64,000 nt of DNA, from contig JAAWAD010000021.1 in assembly GCA_022791995.1 (NCBI GenBank), forward strand, positions 1 to 64,000, given 5' to 3'. The notes beneath the pieces were generated by a model, which was not told the origin of the DNA, did not search any database, and saw only the letters and a list, made by a program, of their open reading frames with translations. Source of the DNA: Lawsonibacter sp. (GTDB lineage Bacteria > Bacillota > Clostridia > Oscillospirales > Oscillospiraceae). Of this stretch, positions 36,055 to 44,398 are shown piece by piece. A program made the translations under genes and the position numbers. Position 1 is the first letter of the stretch. Each line of letters opens with the position of its first letter.

Positions 36055-37023
36055 TTACTCCTTCTTCTTTTCCTCCAGCTGCTTTTGCAGCTCCTGGATC
36101 TCCTGCTGCGTCTGCACAGCCAACTTCTTCCATTGGCCGCGGCCTAGCACCGCAGCTGCCACAAGAATCCCCAGGCAGATCAGGATGCCGAAAAAGTGGT
36201 ACGACACCCACACCAGCAGGTTCTGGAAACCCTGGACCAACCCTTCCAGGCTGGCGGTGAAGCCGGCGGACATCCGCTGTCCCAGAGGAGAGGTTCCGCC
36301 CACCTCCTGGGTGACTTTGGTGGTCTCGCTCAGGTAGATATGGAAGGTGGAGAATCCGATCAGAGCGTCGTAACGGTTCAGCGTGGAGGACAGCATTTCG
36401 ATCTGGTATTCGGTATCGCTGAGGGCGTTTTCCAGGCTGATGATATCCTCCATCGTAGCCGCCTTCTCCAGAAGGCCCAGCAGGCGCTCCTGCTTGGTGC
36501 GCAGGGTTTTCAGCTGGGACTCGGTGTCGTGGTACTCCTGGCCCACGTCCTCACTGCTCTCGCTGCTGTTGGTCACGTAGCCCAGATCTCCGGCGGCGGA
36601 CTTGAACTTCTGGTAGTTCTCCGCCGGGACCCGAACGACATACTCCCCGCTGCGGCAGGCGCTCACATCCCGGGCGCTGCCCCCGTAGACCGAGGCGTTC
36701 TCGAAGTAGCCACCGCAGTCCACCACCAGCTGATTCAGGGCGGCAGTGGCCTGGTCAAACTGCTCGGTCTGGATATATAGCTCCGCCCGGCGGATCAGCT
36801 TGGCCCCGGAGTTCTGGTAGACGGAGCTCTCCTCTGTGAACGGGGGGGCCGCTTCCGCATACATGGGGATGTCCATTTCAGGTTCACCGCCCCCATACCC
36901 CTGGCTTTCCTGGAAGTAGGAGGCTGACGGACTGGATGGGGCCCCGGCAATTCCATTGCCGCCGCATCCGGCGGACAGGAGCAGAGCTGCCGCTGTACAA
37001 AGGACAAGAAACCTCTTTTTCAT
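36055..37023 (-). CDS. DUF4349 lipoprotein with coiled coil
   Basis: The 322-residue lipoprotein has a signal peptide ending in the lipobox LSAGC (C20). The DUF4349 domain follows (IRRAELYIQTEQFDQATAALNQLVVDCGGYFENAS...YVVRVPAENYQKF), with a coiled coil around the ESQLKTLRTKQERLLGLLEKA segment. It ends with a membrane helix near 275-295 and a charged tail. DUF4349 proteins sit at the envelope; their role is unknown. It faces away from the amidase gene and has its own promoter. Confidence 0.88.
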   Translation of the reverse strand: MKKRFLVLCTAAALLLSAGCGGNGIAGAPSSPSASYFQESQGYGGGEPEMDIPMYAEAAPPFTEESSVYQNSGAKLIRRAELYIQTEQFDQATAALNQLVVDCGGYFENASVYGGSARDVSACRSGEYVVRVPAENYQKFKSAAGDLGYVTNSSESSEDVGQEYHDTESQLKTLRTKQERLLGLLEKAATMEDIISLENALSDTEYQIEMLSSTLNRYDALIGFSTFHIYLSETTKVTQEVGGTSPLGQRMSAGFTASLEGLVQGFQNLLVWVSYHFFGILICLGILVAAAVLGRGQWKKLAVQTQQEIQELQKQLEEKKKE

Positions 37024-37052
37024 TTGAATTCCTCCATTCCTTTTGTCTGTTC

Positions 37053-37082
37053 ATTCTACCACAGCCCGAAAGAGGTTGTCTA
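37053..37082 (-). promoter_or_regulatory. Promoter of the DUF4349 lipoprotein gene
   Basis: TAGACA (37077-37082) and TAGAAT (37053-37058) are 18 bases apart on the minus strand. Confidence 0.6.
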
Positions 37083-37184
37083 CCGCTTCGGGCCCTCCAT
37101 AAGATATAGACGATAATTTTTCGATTTTGTTGCACCAAATAGAGAAAAAATTCATAGGATAGAGAAATTTTTGGAGGTGTCTCA

Positions 37185-37925
37185 ATGCCTATCATCTATC
37201 TATCCCCCTCTACTCAGGAGAACAACTACTTTGTCAACGGCGGAACAGAAGAGGAGTATATGAACCTGCTGGCGGACAAGATGGTCCCCTATCTGGACGC
37301 CTCCGGTATCCGCTATACGCGAAACACACCCAGCATGACTGCGGCCTCCTCGATTGCCGCCTCCAACGCAGGAAATTACGATTTGCACCTGGCACTCCAC
37401 TCCAACGCTGCTCCCGAAGGCCGGTATGGAACGGTACGAGGCTCTATCGTCTTCTACTATCCCAGCAGCGAAAAAGGAAAGCGGGCGGCGGAATTGATTG
37501 CCGACGGTCTGAAGGCCATCTATCCCCTGCCCAACAAGGTACGGGCAGAGGGTACAACCGCCATTGGCGAGGTGCGCCGGGTGCGGGCCCCCTCTGTCTT
37601 TCTGGAGCTGGCCTTCCACGATAATCTGGAGGACGCCAACTGGATCAAGAATAACCTGGATGCTGTCGCCCGAAATATTGTCCTCTCTTTGACAGAGTAC
37701 TTCGGCATCCCGTTTTATGAGGCGGAGCGGGACCAGTCGGGCACGGTGGATGTGTCCTGGGGCGTGCTGAATATCCGGGAACAGCCCAACACCAGCGCCA
37801 CGATTGTGGCGCAAGCCCCCGACGGCGCCCCTCTCACCATCCTCAACCGCTCCGATGGCTGGTATTTGGTGGACTACAACGGAACCATCGGTTATGCCAG
37901 TGGGGAATTCATCACTCGAAACTGA
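37185..37925 (+). CDS. N-acetylmuramoyl-L-alanine amidase (Amidase_3) with SH3b domain
   Basis: The 246-residue protein has an Amidase_3-like catalytic domain (about 1-175; LHLALHSNAAPEG with the zinc histidine, and SVFLELAFHDN with the catalytic glutamate). A C-terminal SH3b wall-binding domain follows (about 185-245; WGVLNIREQPNTSATIV...DGWYLVDYNG). There is no signal peptide, which suits release by mother-cell lysis or packaging in the spore. GGAGGTG precedes the ATG. It is followed 21 bases later by the LysM-GH18 gene, so a spore or germination role is likely. Confidence 0.88.
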   Translation: MPIIYLSPSTQENNYFVNGGTEEEYMNLLADKMVPYLDASGIRYTRNTPSMTAASSIAASNAGNYDLHLALHSNAAPEGRYGTVRGSIVFYYPSSEKGKRAAELIADGLKAIYPLPNKVRAEGTTAIGEVRRVRAPSVFLELAFHDNLEDANWIKNNLDAVARNIVLSLTEYFGIPFYEAERDQSGTVDVSWGVLNIREQPNTSATIVAQAPDGAPLTILNRSDGWYLVDYNGTIGYASGEFITRN

Positions 37926-37946
37926 GAACCTGTAGGAGGCGTTTTT

Positions 37947-39242
37947 ATGGATATTCATGTCGTCCGCCCTGGTGACACGCTGTACTCCATCGCGCTTCAG
38001 TACGGCGTGGCCATGTCCCAGCTTATCCACGACAACCAACTCCCCGATCCCTCCCGCCTGGTCGTAGGGCAGACGCTGGTGGTGCAATACCCCGCTCAGA
38101 CCCATACCGTTCAGGCAGGGGATACTCTGGCCTCCATCGCTGCAATGCACGCAATGACCGTCCGGCAGCTGCTGCGGAACAACCCGGTTCTTCAAGGGGA
38201 AAGCCAGATCATCCCCGGGCAGGTCCTGGTAATCACCTACCGCCAGGCCAGGGAGGGCACCCTTTCGGTAAACGGCTACGCATACCCCTACATTGACAAG
38301 GGGCTGCTTCAGCGGACCCTCCCCTACCTGTCCGACCTGACCCCCTTTACCTATGGCTTTACCCCCCAGGGCGCCCTGATTCCCCTTCAGGACCAAGCGC
38401 TTTTGGATGCCACCCGGCAGATGGGGGTGCGTCCTCTCCTTCACCTGTCTACCCTCACGGAGGAGGGCGGCTTCTCCAATGAGCTGGCCCACATTGCCCT
38501 GACCAACCCGGCAGTCCAAACCCGCCTGATCTCAGAGTTGCTGAACACCATCGCCCAGAAGGGGTACCAAGGTCTGGATGTGGACTTTGAATTTGTCTAT
38601 GGCGAGGACGCTCAGGCCTACGCTCAGTTTGTCTCTCGCCTGCGCGCCGCGCTGTCGCCTCGGGGACTGCCTGTAATTGTGGCTCTGGCGCCCAAGGTCT
38701 ATGACGCCCAGCCCGGACGGCTGTATGAGGGCCACAGCTATCGCCTGCTGTCCCAGGCGGCCGATTTTGTACTGCTGATGACCTATGAATGGGGCTATAC
38801 CTATGGCCCGCCTATGGCAGTAGCGCCTATCCGCAATGTACGGCAGGTGGTGGAGTATGCCCTTACTGAAATGCCGGCGGGCAAGATTTATTTGGGCGTC
38901 CCCAATTATGGCTACGACTGGCCACTCCCCTTCCAACAGGGCAGTAAAGCCATCTCCATTTCCAACCAGTACGCCGTGGAGCTGGCTGCAAAAAACCGAG
39001 TGGCAATCCGCTTTGATACACAGGCCCAGTCCCCCTGGTTCCGCTATACTGATGGGAACGGACAGGAGCATGAGGTCTGGTTTGAGGATGCCCGCAGCAT
39101 CCGAGCCAAACTGGCCCTGACCCAGGAGTACGGCTTACATGGTGTGGGTTACTGGAATCTGATGCGCCCCTTCCCTCAGAACTGGCTGGTTCTCAACGCG
39201 CTCTACAATATCCGGGACGAAGCTTCACCAGAAGCGCCCTGA
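37947..39242 (+). CDS. LysM-LysM-GH18 spore-type glycosidase (SleL/YaaH-like)
   Basis: The 431-residue protein has two LysM domains (about 3-47 and 52-98) and a GH18 barrel with the acid motif GLDVDFEF. It lacks a signal peptide. This is the architecture of the cortex-lytic N-acetylglucosaminidase SleL/YaaH, which degrades cortex fragments during germination. Together with the preceding amidase it forms a two-gene cortex-degradation unit. A terminator-like hairpin overlaps its stop codon. Confidence 0.92.
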   Translation: MDIHVVRPGDTLYSIALQYGVAMSQLIHDNQLPDPSRLVVGQTLVVQYPAQTHTVQAGDTLASIAAMHAMTVRQLLRNNPVLQGESQIIPGQVLVITYRQAREGTLSVNGYAYPYIDKGLLQRTLPYLSDLTPFTYGFTPQGALIPLQDQALLDATRQMGVRPLLHLSTLTEEGGFSNELAHIALTNPAVQTRLISELLNTIAQKGYQGLDVDFEFVYGEDAQAYAQFVSRLRAALSPRGLPVIVALAPKVYDAQPGRLYEGHSYRLLSQAADFVLLMTYEWGYTYGPPMAVAPIRNVRQVVEYALTEMPAGKIYLGVPNYGYDWPLPFQQGSKAISISNQYAVELAAKNRVAIRFDTQAQSPWFRYTDGNGQEHEVWFEDARSIRAKLALTQEYGLHGVGYWNLMRPFPQNWLVLNALYNIRDEASPEAP

Positions 39243-39260
39243 GCATCAGGGCGCTTCTTC
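39231..39260 (+). terminator. Terminator-like hairpin overlapping the GH18 stop
   Basis: GAAGCGCCCTGA pairs with TCAGGGCGCTTC around GCA, followed by the weak tail TTC. Confidence 0.65.
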
Positions 39261-39275
39261 GGGAAAAGGCAGCGC

Positions 39276-39304
39276 TGGAAATTCTCCAAAACTTGTGCTA
39301 TACT
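39276..39304 (+). promoter_or_regulatory. Promoter of the SUKH gene
   Basis: An extended -10 (TGC TATACT, -10 box at 39299-39304) has TGGAAA 17 bases upstream (39276-39281). The predicted leader is only about 12 bases. Confidence 0.6.
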
Positions 39305-39322
39305 TGCGCAGGAGGCGAGAAC

Positions 39323-39880
39323 ATGCTGATTTCAAAATTTGACTCTACCGCTGCCGCAGACGAAATCATGGCGATTGAGCAGCAATATGCGATTGCTCTG
39401 CCGCAGCCGTATAAGACGTTTCTGATGCACTACAACGGCGGCTATACTCCAAAAACCCGATTCCGGCTTAAGGGAATTTCCTCTGATGTTCGAGGCTTTT
39501 ATGGGGCTGGCAAAGTGGGACTCCCGCTGGATTCAGAGCTGATCGCAGCATGGATTCCAAAGCACATGTTCCCAATCGGCTGTGACTCCTTTGGGAACCT
39601 CCTTTTGATCTGTGTGGAAGGAGAGCTCTGCGGAGCCATTTTCTTTCATGACCACGAAAAGGGGAAAAAGCTCTCCGTCCTGTCGTCGGACTTTCCATCG
39701 TTCGTCCGTGCCTGCAAAAGCGAGCCCATTCCTGATGCGGCCAGGCGTTCCATCGCGGAGCGTAAGGAGGCACTGCTTGCCCGAGGGCGCGGAGATGTCA
39801 TCACACCGGCGCTGGTTCAGATGTGGCAGGACGAGCTGGACAAATACGGCAATATGGTACAGGAGGAGCTTGTTCTGTAA
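39323..39880 (+). CDS. SMI1/KNR4 (SUKH) family protein
   Basis: The 185-residue protein begins with the SUKH pattern MAIEQQYAIALPQPYKTFLMHYNGGYTP and continues with PIGCDSFGNLLLICVEGELCGAIFFHDHE. SUKH proteins are often immunity proteins against nuclease and other polymorphic toxins. No toxin gene is adjacent, so this is an orphan. I start at ATG 39323 after GGAGG. It has its own promoter. Confidence 0.88.
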   Translation: MLISKFDSTAAADEIMAIEQQYAIALPQPYKTFLMHYNGGYTPKTRFRLKGISSDVRGFYGAGKVGLPLDSELIAAWIPKHMFPIGCDSFGNLLLICVEGELCGAIFFHDHEKGKKLSVLSSDFPSFVRACKSEPIPDAARRSIAERKEALLARGRGDVITPALVQMWQDELDKYGNMVQEELVL

Positions 39881-40040
39881 TCTCTGTTGTCTATCATTCG
39901 TAATAGAAGTGTAGGGCACGTCCGAGGCCGACGCGCCCTATAAAGTAAGCTTGATTTTTATGTCCATTCCATAGGGCTGGATTTTTTTCCCTGTATGTAG
40001 TACAATAGGTCCGCATAAAACCACAAAGGAGGATTATACA

Positions 40041-40433
40041 ATGCCGATTCTAGTCGGAATGAAGGGCCGGGCAGAGCTGGATGTCACCCAGGAATATACC
40101 GCACAGGCCGCGGGCTCCGGCACTCTGCCGGTCTTTGCCACCCCCTGGATGTGCGCCCTGATGGAGAAGGCCGCCTGGACTGCCATTGCCCCCGCTCTGG
40201 CCAACGGGGACAGCTCGGTAGGCACCAGCCTGAATATCACCCACATCTCTGCCACGCCTGTGGGCCTGAAGGTGTGGGCTGAGAGCGAGGTCACCCTGGT
40301 GGACGGCCGTCGGGTGGAATTCCGTGTCTCCGCCTATGATGAGAAGGGCCTGATTGGCGAGGGGGCCCATACCCGCATGGTCGTCTCGGACAAGCGTTTT
40401 CTGAACAAAGCGGAGCAAAAGCTGGAGGGGTAG
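40041..40433 (+). CDS. Hot-dog-fold thioesterase (FlK-like)
   Basis: The 130-residue protein resembles fluoroacetyl-CoA-thioesterase-like proteins, with VFATPWMCALMEKAAWTAIAPAL as the hot-dog helix and GTSLNITHISATPVGLKVWAES as strand signature. It probably hydrolyses a small acyl-CoA. The glutamate in the helix fits the expected active site. AAAGGAGGA precedes the ATG. The next gene follows after 2 bases. Confidence 0.85.
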   Translation: MPILVGMKGRAELDVTQEYTAQAAGSGTLPVFATPWMCALMEKAAWTAIAPALANGDSSVGTSLNITHISATPVGLKVWAESEVTLVDGRRVEFRVSAYDEKGLIGEGAHTRMVVSDKRFLNKAEQKLEG

Positions 40434-40435
40434 GA

Positions 40436-40918
40436 ATGTCGATTGAAAAGGTGCGCGCCTATTTCCGTCCTCTGGGCCGGGAACAGGACATTTTAGAGTT
40501 CCCCGTCTCCAGCGCTACGGTGGAGCTGGCCGCCCAGGCGGTGGGCGTGATTCCAGCCCGCATCGCCAAGACCCTCTCCTTCCTGGTAGAGGACCACTGT
40601 GTTCTGATTGTAGCTGCCGGCGACGCCAAAATTGACAACGCCAAGTATAAGGCCCAGTTTCACACCAAGGCCAAAATGCTCACCCCGGAGCAGGTATCCC
40701 AGTTTACCGGCCATGCCATCGGGGGCGTGTGCCCCTTTGGCAACCCGGAGGGCGTCCAGACCTATTTGGATGTGTCCATGAAGCGATTCCACACCGTCTT
40801 CCCCGCTGCCGGGAGCTCCAACTCCGCCATCGAGCTGACCTGTGAGGAGCTGGAGCAATATTCCAACAGCTTAGGCTGGATCGACGTCTGTAAGGCGTGG
40901 CAGGACAACACAGTATGA
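40436..40918 (+). CDS. YbaK/EbsC-family aminoacyl-tRNA deacylase
   Basis: The 160-residue protein has the YbaK domain: ARIAKTLSFLVEDHCVLIVAAGDAKIDNAKYKAQF with the conserved lysine region, and AIGGVCPFGNPEGVQTYLD. It clears mischarged tRNA (Cys-tRNA-Pro or similar) in the cytosol. The exact amino acid cannot be told. It is co-transcribed with the thioesterase gene and ended by a hairpin. Confidence 0.9.
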   Translation: MSIEKVRAYFRPLGREQDILEFPVSSATVELAAQAVGVIPARIAKTLSFLVEDHCVLIVAAGDAKIDNAKYKAQFHTKAKMLTPEQVSQFTGHAIGGVCPFGNPEGVQTYLDVSMKRFHTVFPAAGSSNSAIELTCEELEQYSNSLGWIDVCKAWQDNTV

Positions 40919-40965
40919 AACGCCCGGAAAAGCGGTAACGAAAATCAGTTTGTGAGACATTATTT

Positions 40966-41003
40966 CCCCAAGGCTCCCTTTTACAAGGGGCCTTGGGGGT
41001 TTC
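40966..41003 (+). terminator. Terminator of the thioesterase-ybaK unit
   Basis: CCCCAAGG pairs with CCTTGGGG with further pairing inside (CCCTT with AAGGG), followed by GTTTCC. The T-tract is short. Confidence 0.7.
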
Positions 41004-41175
41004 CTGAAGAACTTAGGTAAACAAAACAAATCTTTTGCTCACCAAAGGAGTACCTCAGCCTTGGAGAGAGGCTGTACCCCCTCCTGCCTTCGGGGTACGT
41101 TGCATAGGACGCCCCGTTTTGGGGACGCTATCCATAAACGTGTTCCTCCCTTTTCAAAGAAAGAAGGTAAACGCC

Positions 41176-41361
41176 ATGAGTTTGATTGCCTGTACCGACC
41201 CCTGTATCTATCAGAAGGACGGGTACTGCTCCCTCTCCCGGGCTGCCTCCATAGGCCGCCCGGGCAGCCGGGGCTGTGTCAACTTTGTCCCTCTGCATCC
41301 CCCGGCCTTACAGCAGGGCGGCCAGGGCCTCCCGGATATTGGCCACGCGGATCAACTCTAA
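41176..41361 (+). CDS. Small Cys-rich protein running into the radA end
   Basis: The 61-residue product starts MSLIACTDPCIYQKDGYCSLSRAAS and ends its conserved part with CVNFVP. This is a small four-cysteine family common in Oscillospiraceae (C6, C10, C18, C35), probably binding zinc or an iron-sulfur cluster. After about residue 40 the frame continues into antisense radA sequence before stopping, so the last 20 residues look like an accidental extension. The overlap with radA is 54 bases, tail to tail. Confidence 0.6.
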   Translation: MSLIACTDPCIYQKDGYCSLSRAASIGRPGSRGCVNFVPLHPPALQQGGQGLPDIGHADQL

Positions 41362-42681
41362 TCCCTCCGGCACAGCCAGCTTTCCTTGGATCCGTTTGGG
41401 AATCAGACATTTGGTAAAGCCCAATCGCTGGACCTCCGCCAGACGCTGGCCCAGGGCGCTCACCGCTCGGAGCTCTCCAGTCAGGCCCACCTCTCCAATG
41501 GCGGCCAGATCGTGGGGCACCGGGCGGTCCCGGAAGCTGGAGGCCATAGCCAGAATGGCCGCCAGGTCGGCGGCGGGCTCGTCCAGGTACAAGCCGCCGA
41601 TGACGTTTAAATAGGCGTCGCAGCCCCCCACAATCAGCCCCCCCCGCTTCTCCAGTACTGCCAACAGCAACGCGGACCGGCTGAAGTCGAACCCGTTGCT
41701 CACCCGGCGGGGGTTACTCAGGCCGCTGGGCACCACCAGAGCCTGGATCTCTGCCAGCACAGGGCGCACCCCCTCCATAGCACAGGTGACACAGGTTCCC
41801 GGCGCGTCCATCGGACGCCCGGCCAGCAGAGCCTCGGAGGGATTGGGCACCTCCTCCAGACCCCCGTCCTCCATCTCGAATACACCAATCTCGTTGGTGG
41901 CGCCAAAGCGGTTTTTCACCGCCCGGAGGATACGATGGGCCATGTGCCGCTCTCCCTCGAAGTAGAGAACACAGTCCACCATGTGCTCCAGCACTTTAGG
42001 GCCGGCGATAGAGCCCTCCTTATTCACATGTCCAATGACAAAGATTGTAATTCCTTCTCCCTTTGCCAGCTGCATCAAAGCCATAGTACACTCCTTGACC
42101 TGGCTGATGCTGCCAGGGGCGGAGCTTGTGTCCCCGTTATACATGGTCTGGATGGAGTCTACAATCAAAACATCGGGGGACAGCTGATGGACCGCGTCCA
42201 CCAGGTTCTCCAGGTTGGTCTCGGCCAGCAGATAGAGCCCCTCTCCCCTTACCCGCAGTCGCTCGGCCCGCAGCTTGATCTGTCTTTCTGATTCCTCTCC
42301 AGATATGTATAGAACAGTGGCAAAACGGCACAGACTGTCGCAGATCTGGAGCATAAGCGTGGATTTTCCTATTCCGGGAGCCCCGCCCACCAGAACCAGA
42401 GAGCCCTTCACCGCGCCTCCCCCCAGAACCCGGTCCAGTTCACCCATTCCTGTCAGAAAACGCAGCTCATCGGTAATCTCCACCTCAGCCATCGCCTTAG
42501 GGCGACTGGCAGGCACCCCAAGTGCCGAGCCTCGGCTGGCAGATCCAGCAGTTTTTTTGGGGACTCTCTCCTGGGGCCGCTCTACAATGGTGTTCCAGGC
42601 TCCGCAGGCGGAACAGCGTCCCTGCCACTTTGGGGTTTCATTTCCGCAGTCGGTGCAGTAAAAAATCGTCTTTGATTTCAT
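41308..42681 (-). CDS. radA: DNA repair protein RadA
   Basis: RadA is a RecA-like ATPase that drives branch migration in recombination repair. The 457-residue protein has an N-terminal zinc finger (CTDCGNETPKWQGRCSACGAW), the Walker A GGAPGIGKST, the KNRFG motif (RAVKNRFGATNE) and a C-terminal Lon-like domain (GGLYLDEPAADLAAILAMASS). I start at ATG 42679-42681 (MKSKTIFYC) after GAGAGGGAG; the open frame extends upstream but is not conserved. Confidence 0.96.
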   Translation of the reverse strand: MKSKTIFYCTDCGNETPKWQGRCSACGAWNTIVERPQERVPKKTAGSASRGSALGVPASRPKAMAEVEITDELRFLTGMGELDRVLGGGAVKGSLVLVGGAPGIGKSTLMLQICDSLCRFATVLYISGEESERQIKLRAERLRVRGEGLYLLAETNLENLVDAVHQLSPDVLIVDSIQTMYNGDTSSAPGSISQVKECTMALMQLAKGEGITIFVIGHVNKEGSIAGPKVLEHMVDCVLYFEGERHMAHRILRAVKNRFGATNEIGVFEMEDGGLEEVPNPSEALLAGRPMDAPGTCVTCAMEGVRPVLAEIQALVVPSGLSNPRRVSNGFDFSRSALLLAVLEKRGGLIVGGCDAYLNVIGGLYLDEPAADLAAILAMASSFRDRPVPHDLAAIGEVGLTGELRAVSALGQRLAEVQRLGFTKCLIPKRIQGKLAVPEGLELIRVANIREALAALL

Positions 42682-42760
42682 TGGTCTCCCTCTCATCTGT
42701 ACCTGTATTTTTGGATGGCGCAGCTCCATTTGGATGCCCACTCCTCGGCTTTCTGAGAGC

Positions 42761-42789
42761 AGTATACTTGTTTTTAGCAGAAAAGTAAA
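42761..42789 (-). promoter_or_regulatory. Promoter of radA
   Basis: TTTACT (42784-42789) and TATACT (42761-42766) are 17 bases apart on the minus strand. Confidence 0.7.
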
Positions 42790-42831
42790 TAGAATTGGTA
42801 CATTCCATGGCAAAAACTATAAATTTATAGA

Positions 42832-42860
42832 TTGACTAGATTCCCTTGTTCTGGTAGAAT
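42832..42860 (+). promoter_or_regulatory. Promoter of the sodium symporter gene
   Basis: TTGACT (42832-42837) and TAGAAT (42855-42860) have a 17-base spacer. The predicted start is about 50 bases before the gene. Confidence 0.75.
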
Positions 42861-42921
42861 ACGTGCTGTATACTCTTTTCGGAGAAATGAGAGAGAAATC
42901 GAATCACAACAGGAGGACGTT

Positions 42922-44349
42922 ATGGAACAAAAACATCACAGAGGAGAATGGGGAAGCAATTTTGGCTTTCTGATGGCCGCAGTTGGCTCTGCCGTGGGCC
43001 TGGGGAATATTTGGGGGTTCCCCTATAAGATGGGCGCAAGCGGCGGCTTCCCTTTTCTGGTCATCTATTTGGCCCTGGCCGTTTTGGTTGGCTTTCCTAT
43101 CATGCTTTCTGAGTTGGCCATCGGCCGTAAGGCGGGGCGCAGCGTCATCATCAGCTACCAGCAGCTTGGCGGAAAACTGGGGGGCTTTGTAGGCTGGCTG
43201 GCCCTGCTCTCTCCCTTCCTGATCCTCAGCTTTTACACCGTGCTGGGCGGCTACTGTGTGGAATATATGGTCTTGAATGTGAAGGAGCTGATTGGCCTGT
43301 CCCAGGCCTCAGCGTCCAGCGGCGCAGATACCTTTGGCGCTATGCTTACCAATCAGCCCCTGGCCGTTTTGTACACGGTTCTGTTCATTGCTGCCTGTGT
43401 CCTTATCATCCGGGGCGGCATCAAGGACGGCATCGAGAAGTTCAACAAGGTGGGAATGCCCGCTTTGTTTGTCATGCTGCTGATCGTCATTGTCCGTTCT
43501 GTTACGCTTCCCGGAGCGATTGAGGGCCTGAAATTCATGTTTGCGCCCAACTTTTCCCTTTTAAAGGAGGATTTTCTGGGTGTGCTCTCTGCTGCCGGAG
43601 GTCAGATGTTCTTTTCTCTGTCTCTGGCTATGGGTATCACAGTGACCTATGGCTCCTACCTGTCCAAGCAGGAGAACCTGGTGAAAAATTCTCTTTTGAT
43701 TATCGTCTCTGACACCATTGTTGCCATCCTGGCTGGCGTGGCGGTACTGCCCGCCGCATTTGCCCTGGGCGGTGCGGACGCGGCGCTGGCCGGTCCCAAG
43801 CTGCTGTTCATCACGCTTCAGGATGTGTTCACTGCCATGGGGGCTGCCGGACCTATCTTCGGTATTTTGTTCTATGGACTGGTTGTGCTGGCGGCCATTA
43901 CCTCCACTGTGGCGCTGGTTGAGGTTCTGGTTACAGTTCTGGCGGATGATGCCGCAGTGAAGGGTCGCACACCCAACCGTCCGAAGATCGTTGTGCTGGT
44001 CGGGATTGTGGTAGCGCTGCTGGCTTCCCTGGTAGCTGTGGATGGACTGGGCTCCAACGGTCTGTGGATCCCCTTCCAGAGCACCGGACGGAATTTCTCT
44101 GCCAGCTGGCTGGACTTTATGGACTGTATCTCTGAGGGGATTGCAATGCCTCTGGGCGCTCTGCTTATGTCTGTCCTGGTGGGCTGGATTGTGGGCCCCA
44201 AGGCCGTTGAGGAGGAAGTACGGCTGGGCGATAACCAGTTCGTGGGAAAGCTGCGCACCTTCTATGCGTTCTGCATCTGCGTAGTCGCTCCTTTGGGCAT
44301 GGCCTTTATCCTCTATGGACAGCTGGTCCAGTTCTTCTCCCTCGCCTGA
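42922..44349 (+). CDS. Sodium-dependent amino-acid-type symporter (NSS/SNF family)
   Basis: The 475-residue inner-membrane protein starts with the neurotransmitter:sodium symporter signature (WGSNFGFLMAAVGSAVGLGNIWGFPYKMGASGGFPFLVIYL). It has 11-12 helices, with the sodium and substrate sites expected in TM1 and TM6. It probably imports an amino acid with Na+, which would draw on a sodium gradient such as that handled by the Mrp-like operon next door; that link is inference. AGGAGG precedes ATG 42922. Confidence 0.93.
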   Translation: MEQKHHRGEWGSNFGFLMAAVGSAVGLGNIWGFPYKMGASGGFPFLVIYLALAVLVGFPIMLSELAIGRKAGRSVIISYQQLGGKLGGFVGWLALLSPFLILSFYTVLGGYCVEYMVLNVKELIGLSQASASSGADTFGAMLTNQPLAVLYTVLFIAACVLIIRGGIKDGIEKFNKVGMPALFVMLLIVIVRSVTLPGAIEGLKFMFAPNFSLLKEDFLGVLSAAGGQMFFSLSLAMGITVTYGSYLSKQENLVKNSLLIIVSDTIVAILAGVAVLPAAFALGGADAALAGPKLLFITLQDVFTAMGAAGPIFGILFYGLVVLAAITSTVALVEVLVTVLADDAAVKGRTPNRPKIVVLVGIVVALLASLVAVDGLGSNGLWIPFQSTGRNFSASWLDFMDCISEGIAMPLGALLMSVLVGWIVGPKAVEEEVRLGDNQFVGKLRTFYAFCICVVAPLGMAFILYGQLVQFFSLA

Positions 44350-44361
44350 GCTTCAAAACAA

Positions 44362-44398
44362 AAGGCGCTTCCCTTCTCCGGGGAAGCGCCTTCTTTTA
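44362..44398. terminator. Bidirectional terminator between the symporter and Mrp-like operon
   Basis: AAGGCGCTTCCC pairs with GGGGAAGCGCCTT followed by CTTTTA. On the other strand the stem is followed by TTTTG. It ends both convergent units, so the antiporter operon has no further genes downstream. Confidence 0.85.

Noticed and set aside
40919..41175. A structured RNA in the gap with GTACCCC...GGGGTAC and CCCC...GGGG hairpins.
   Set aside because: Several short hairpins are present, but no known riboswitch or ncRNA signature could be matched.
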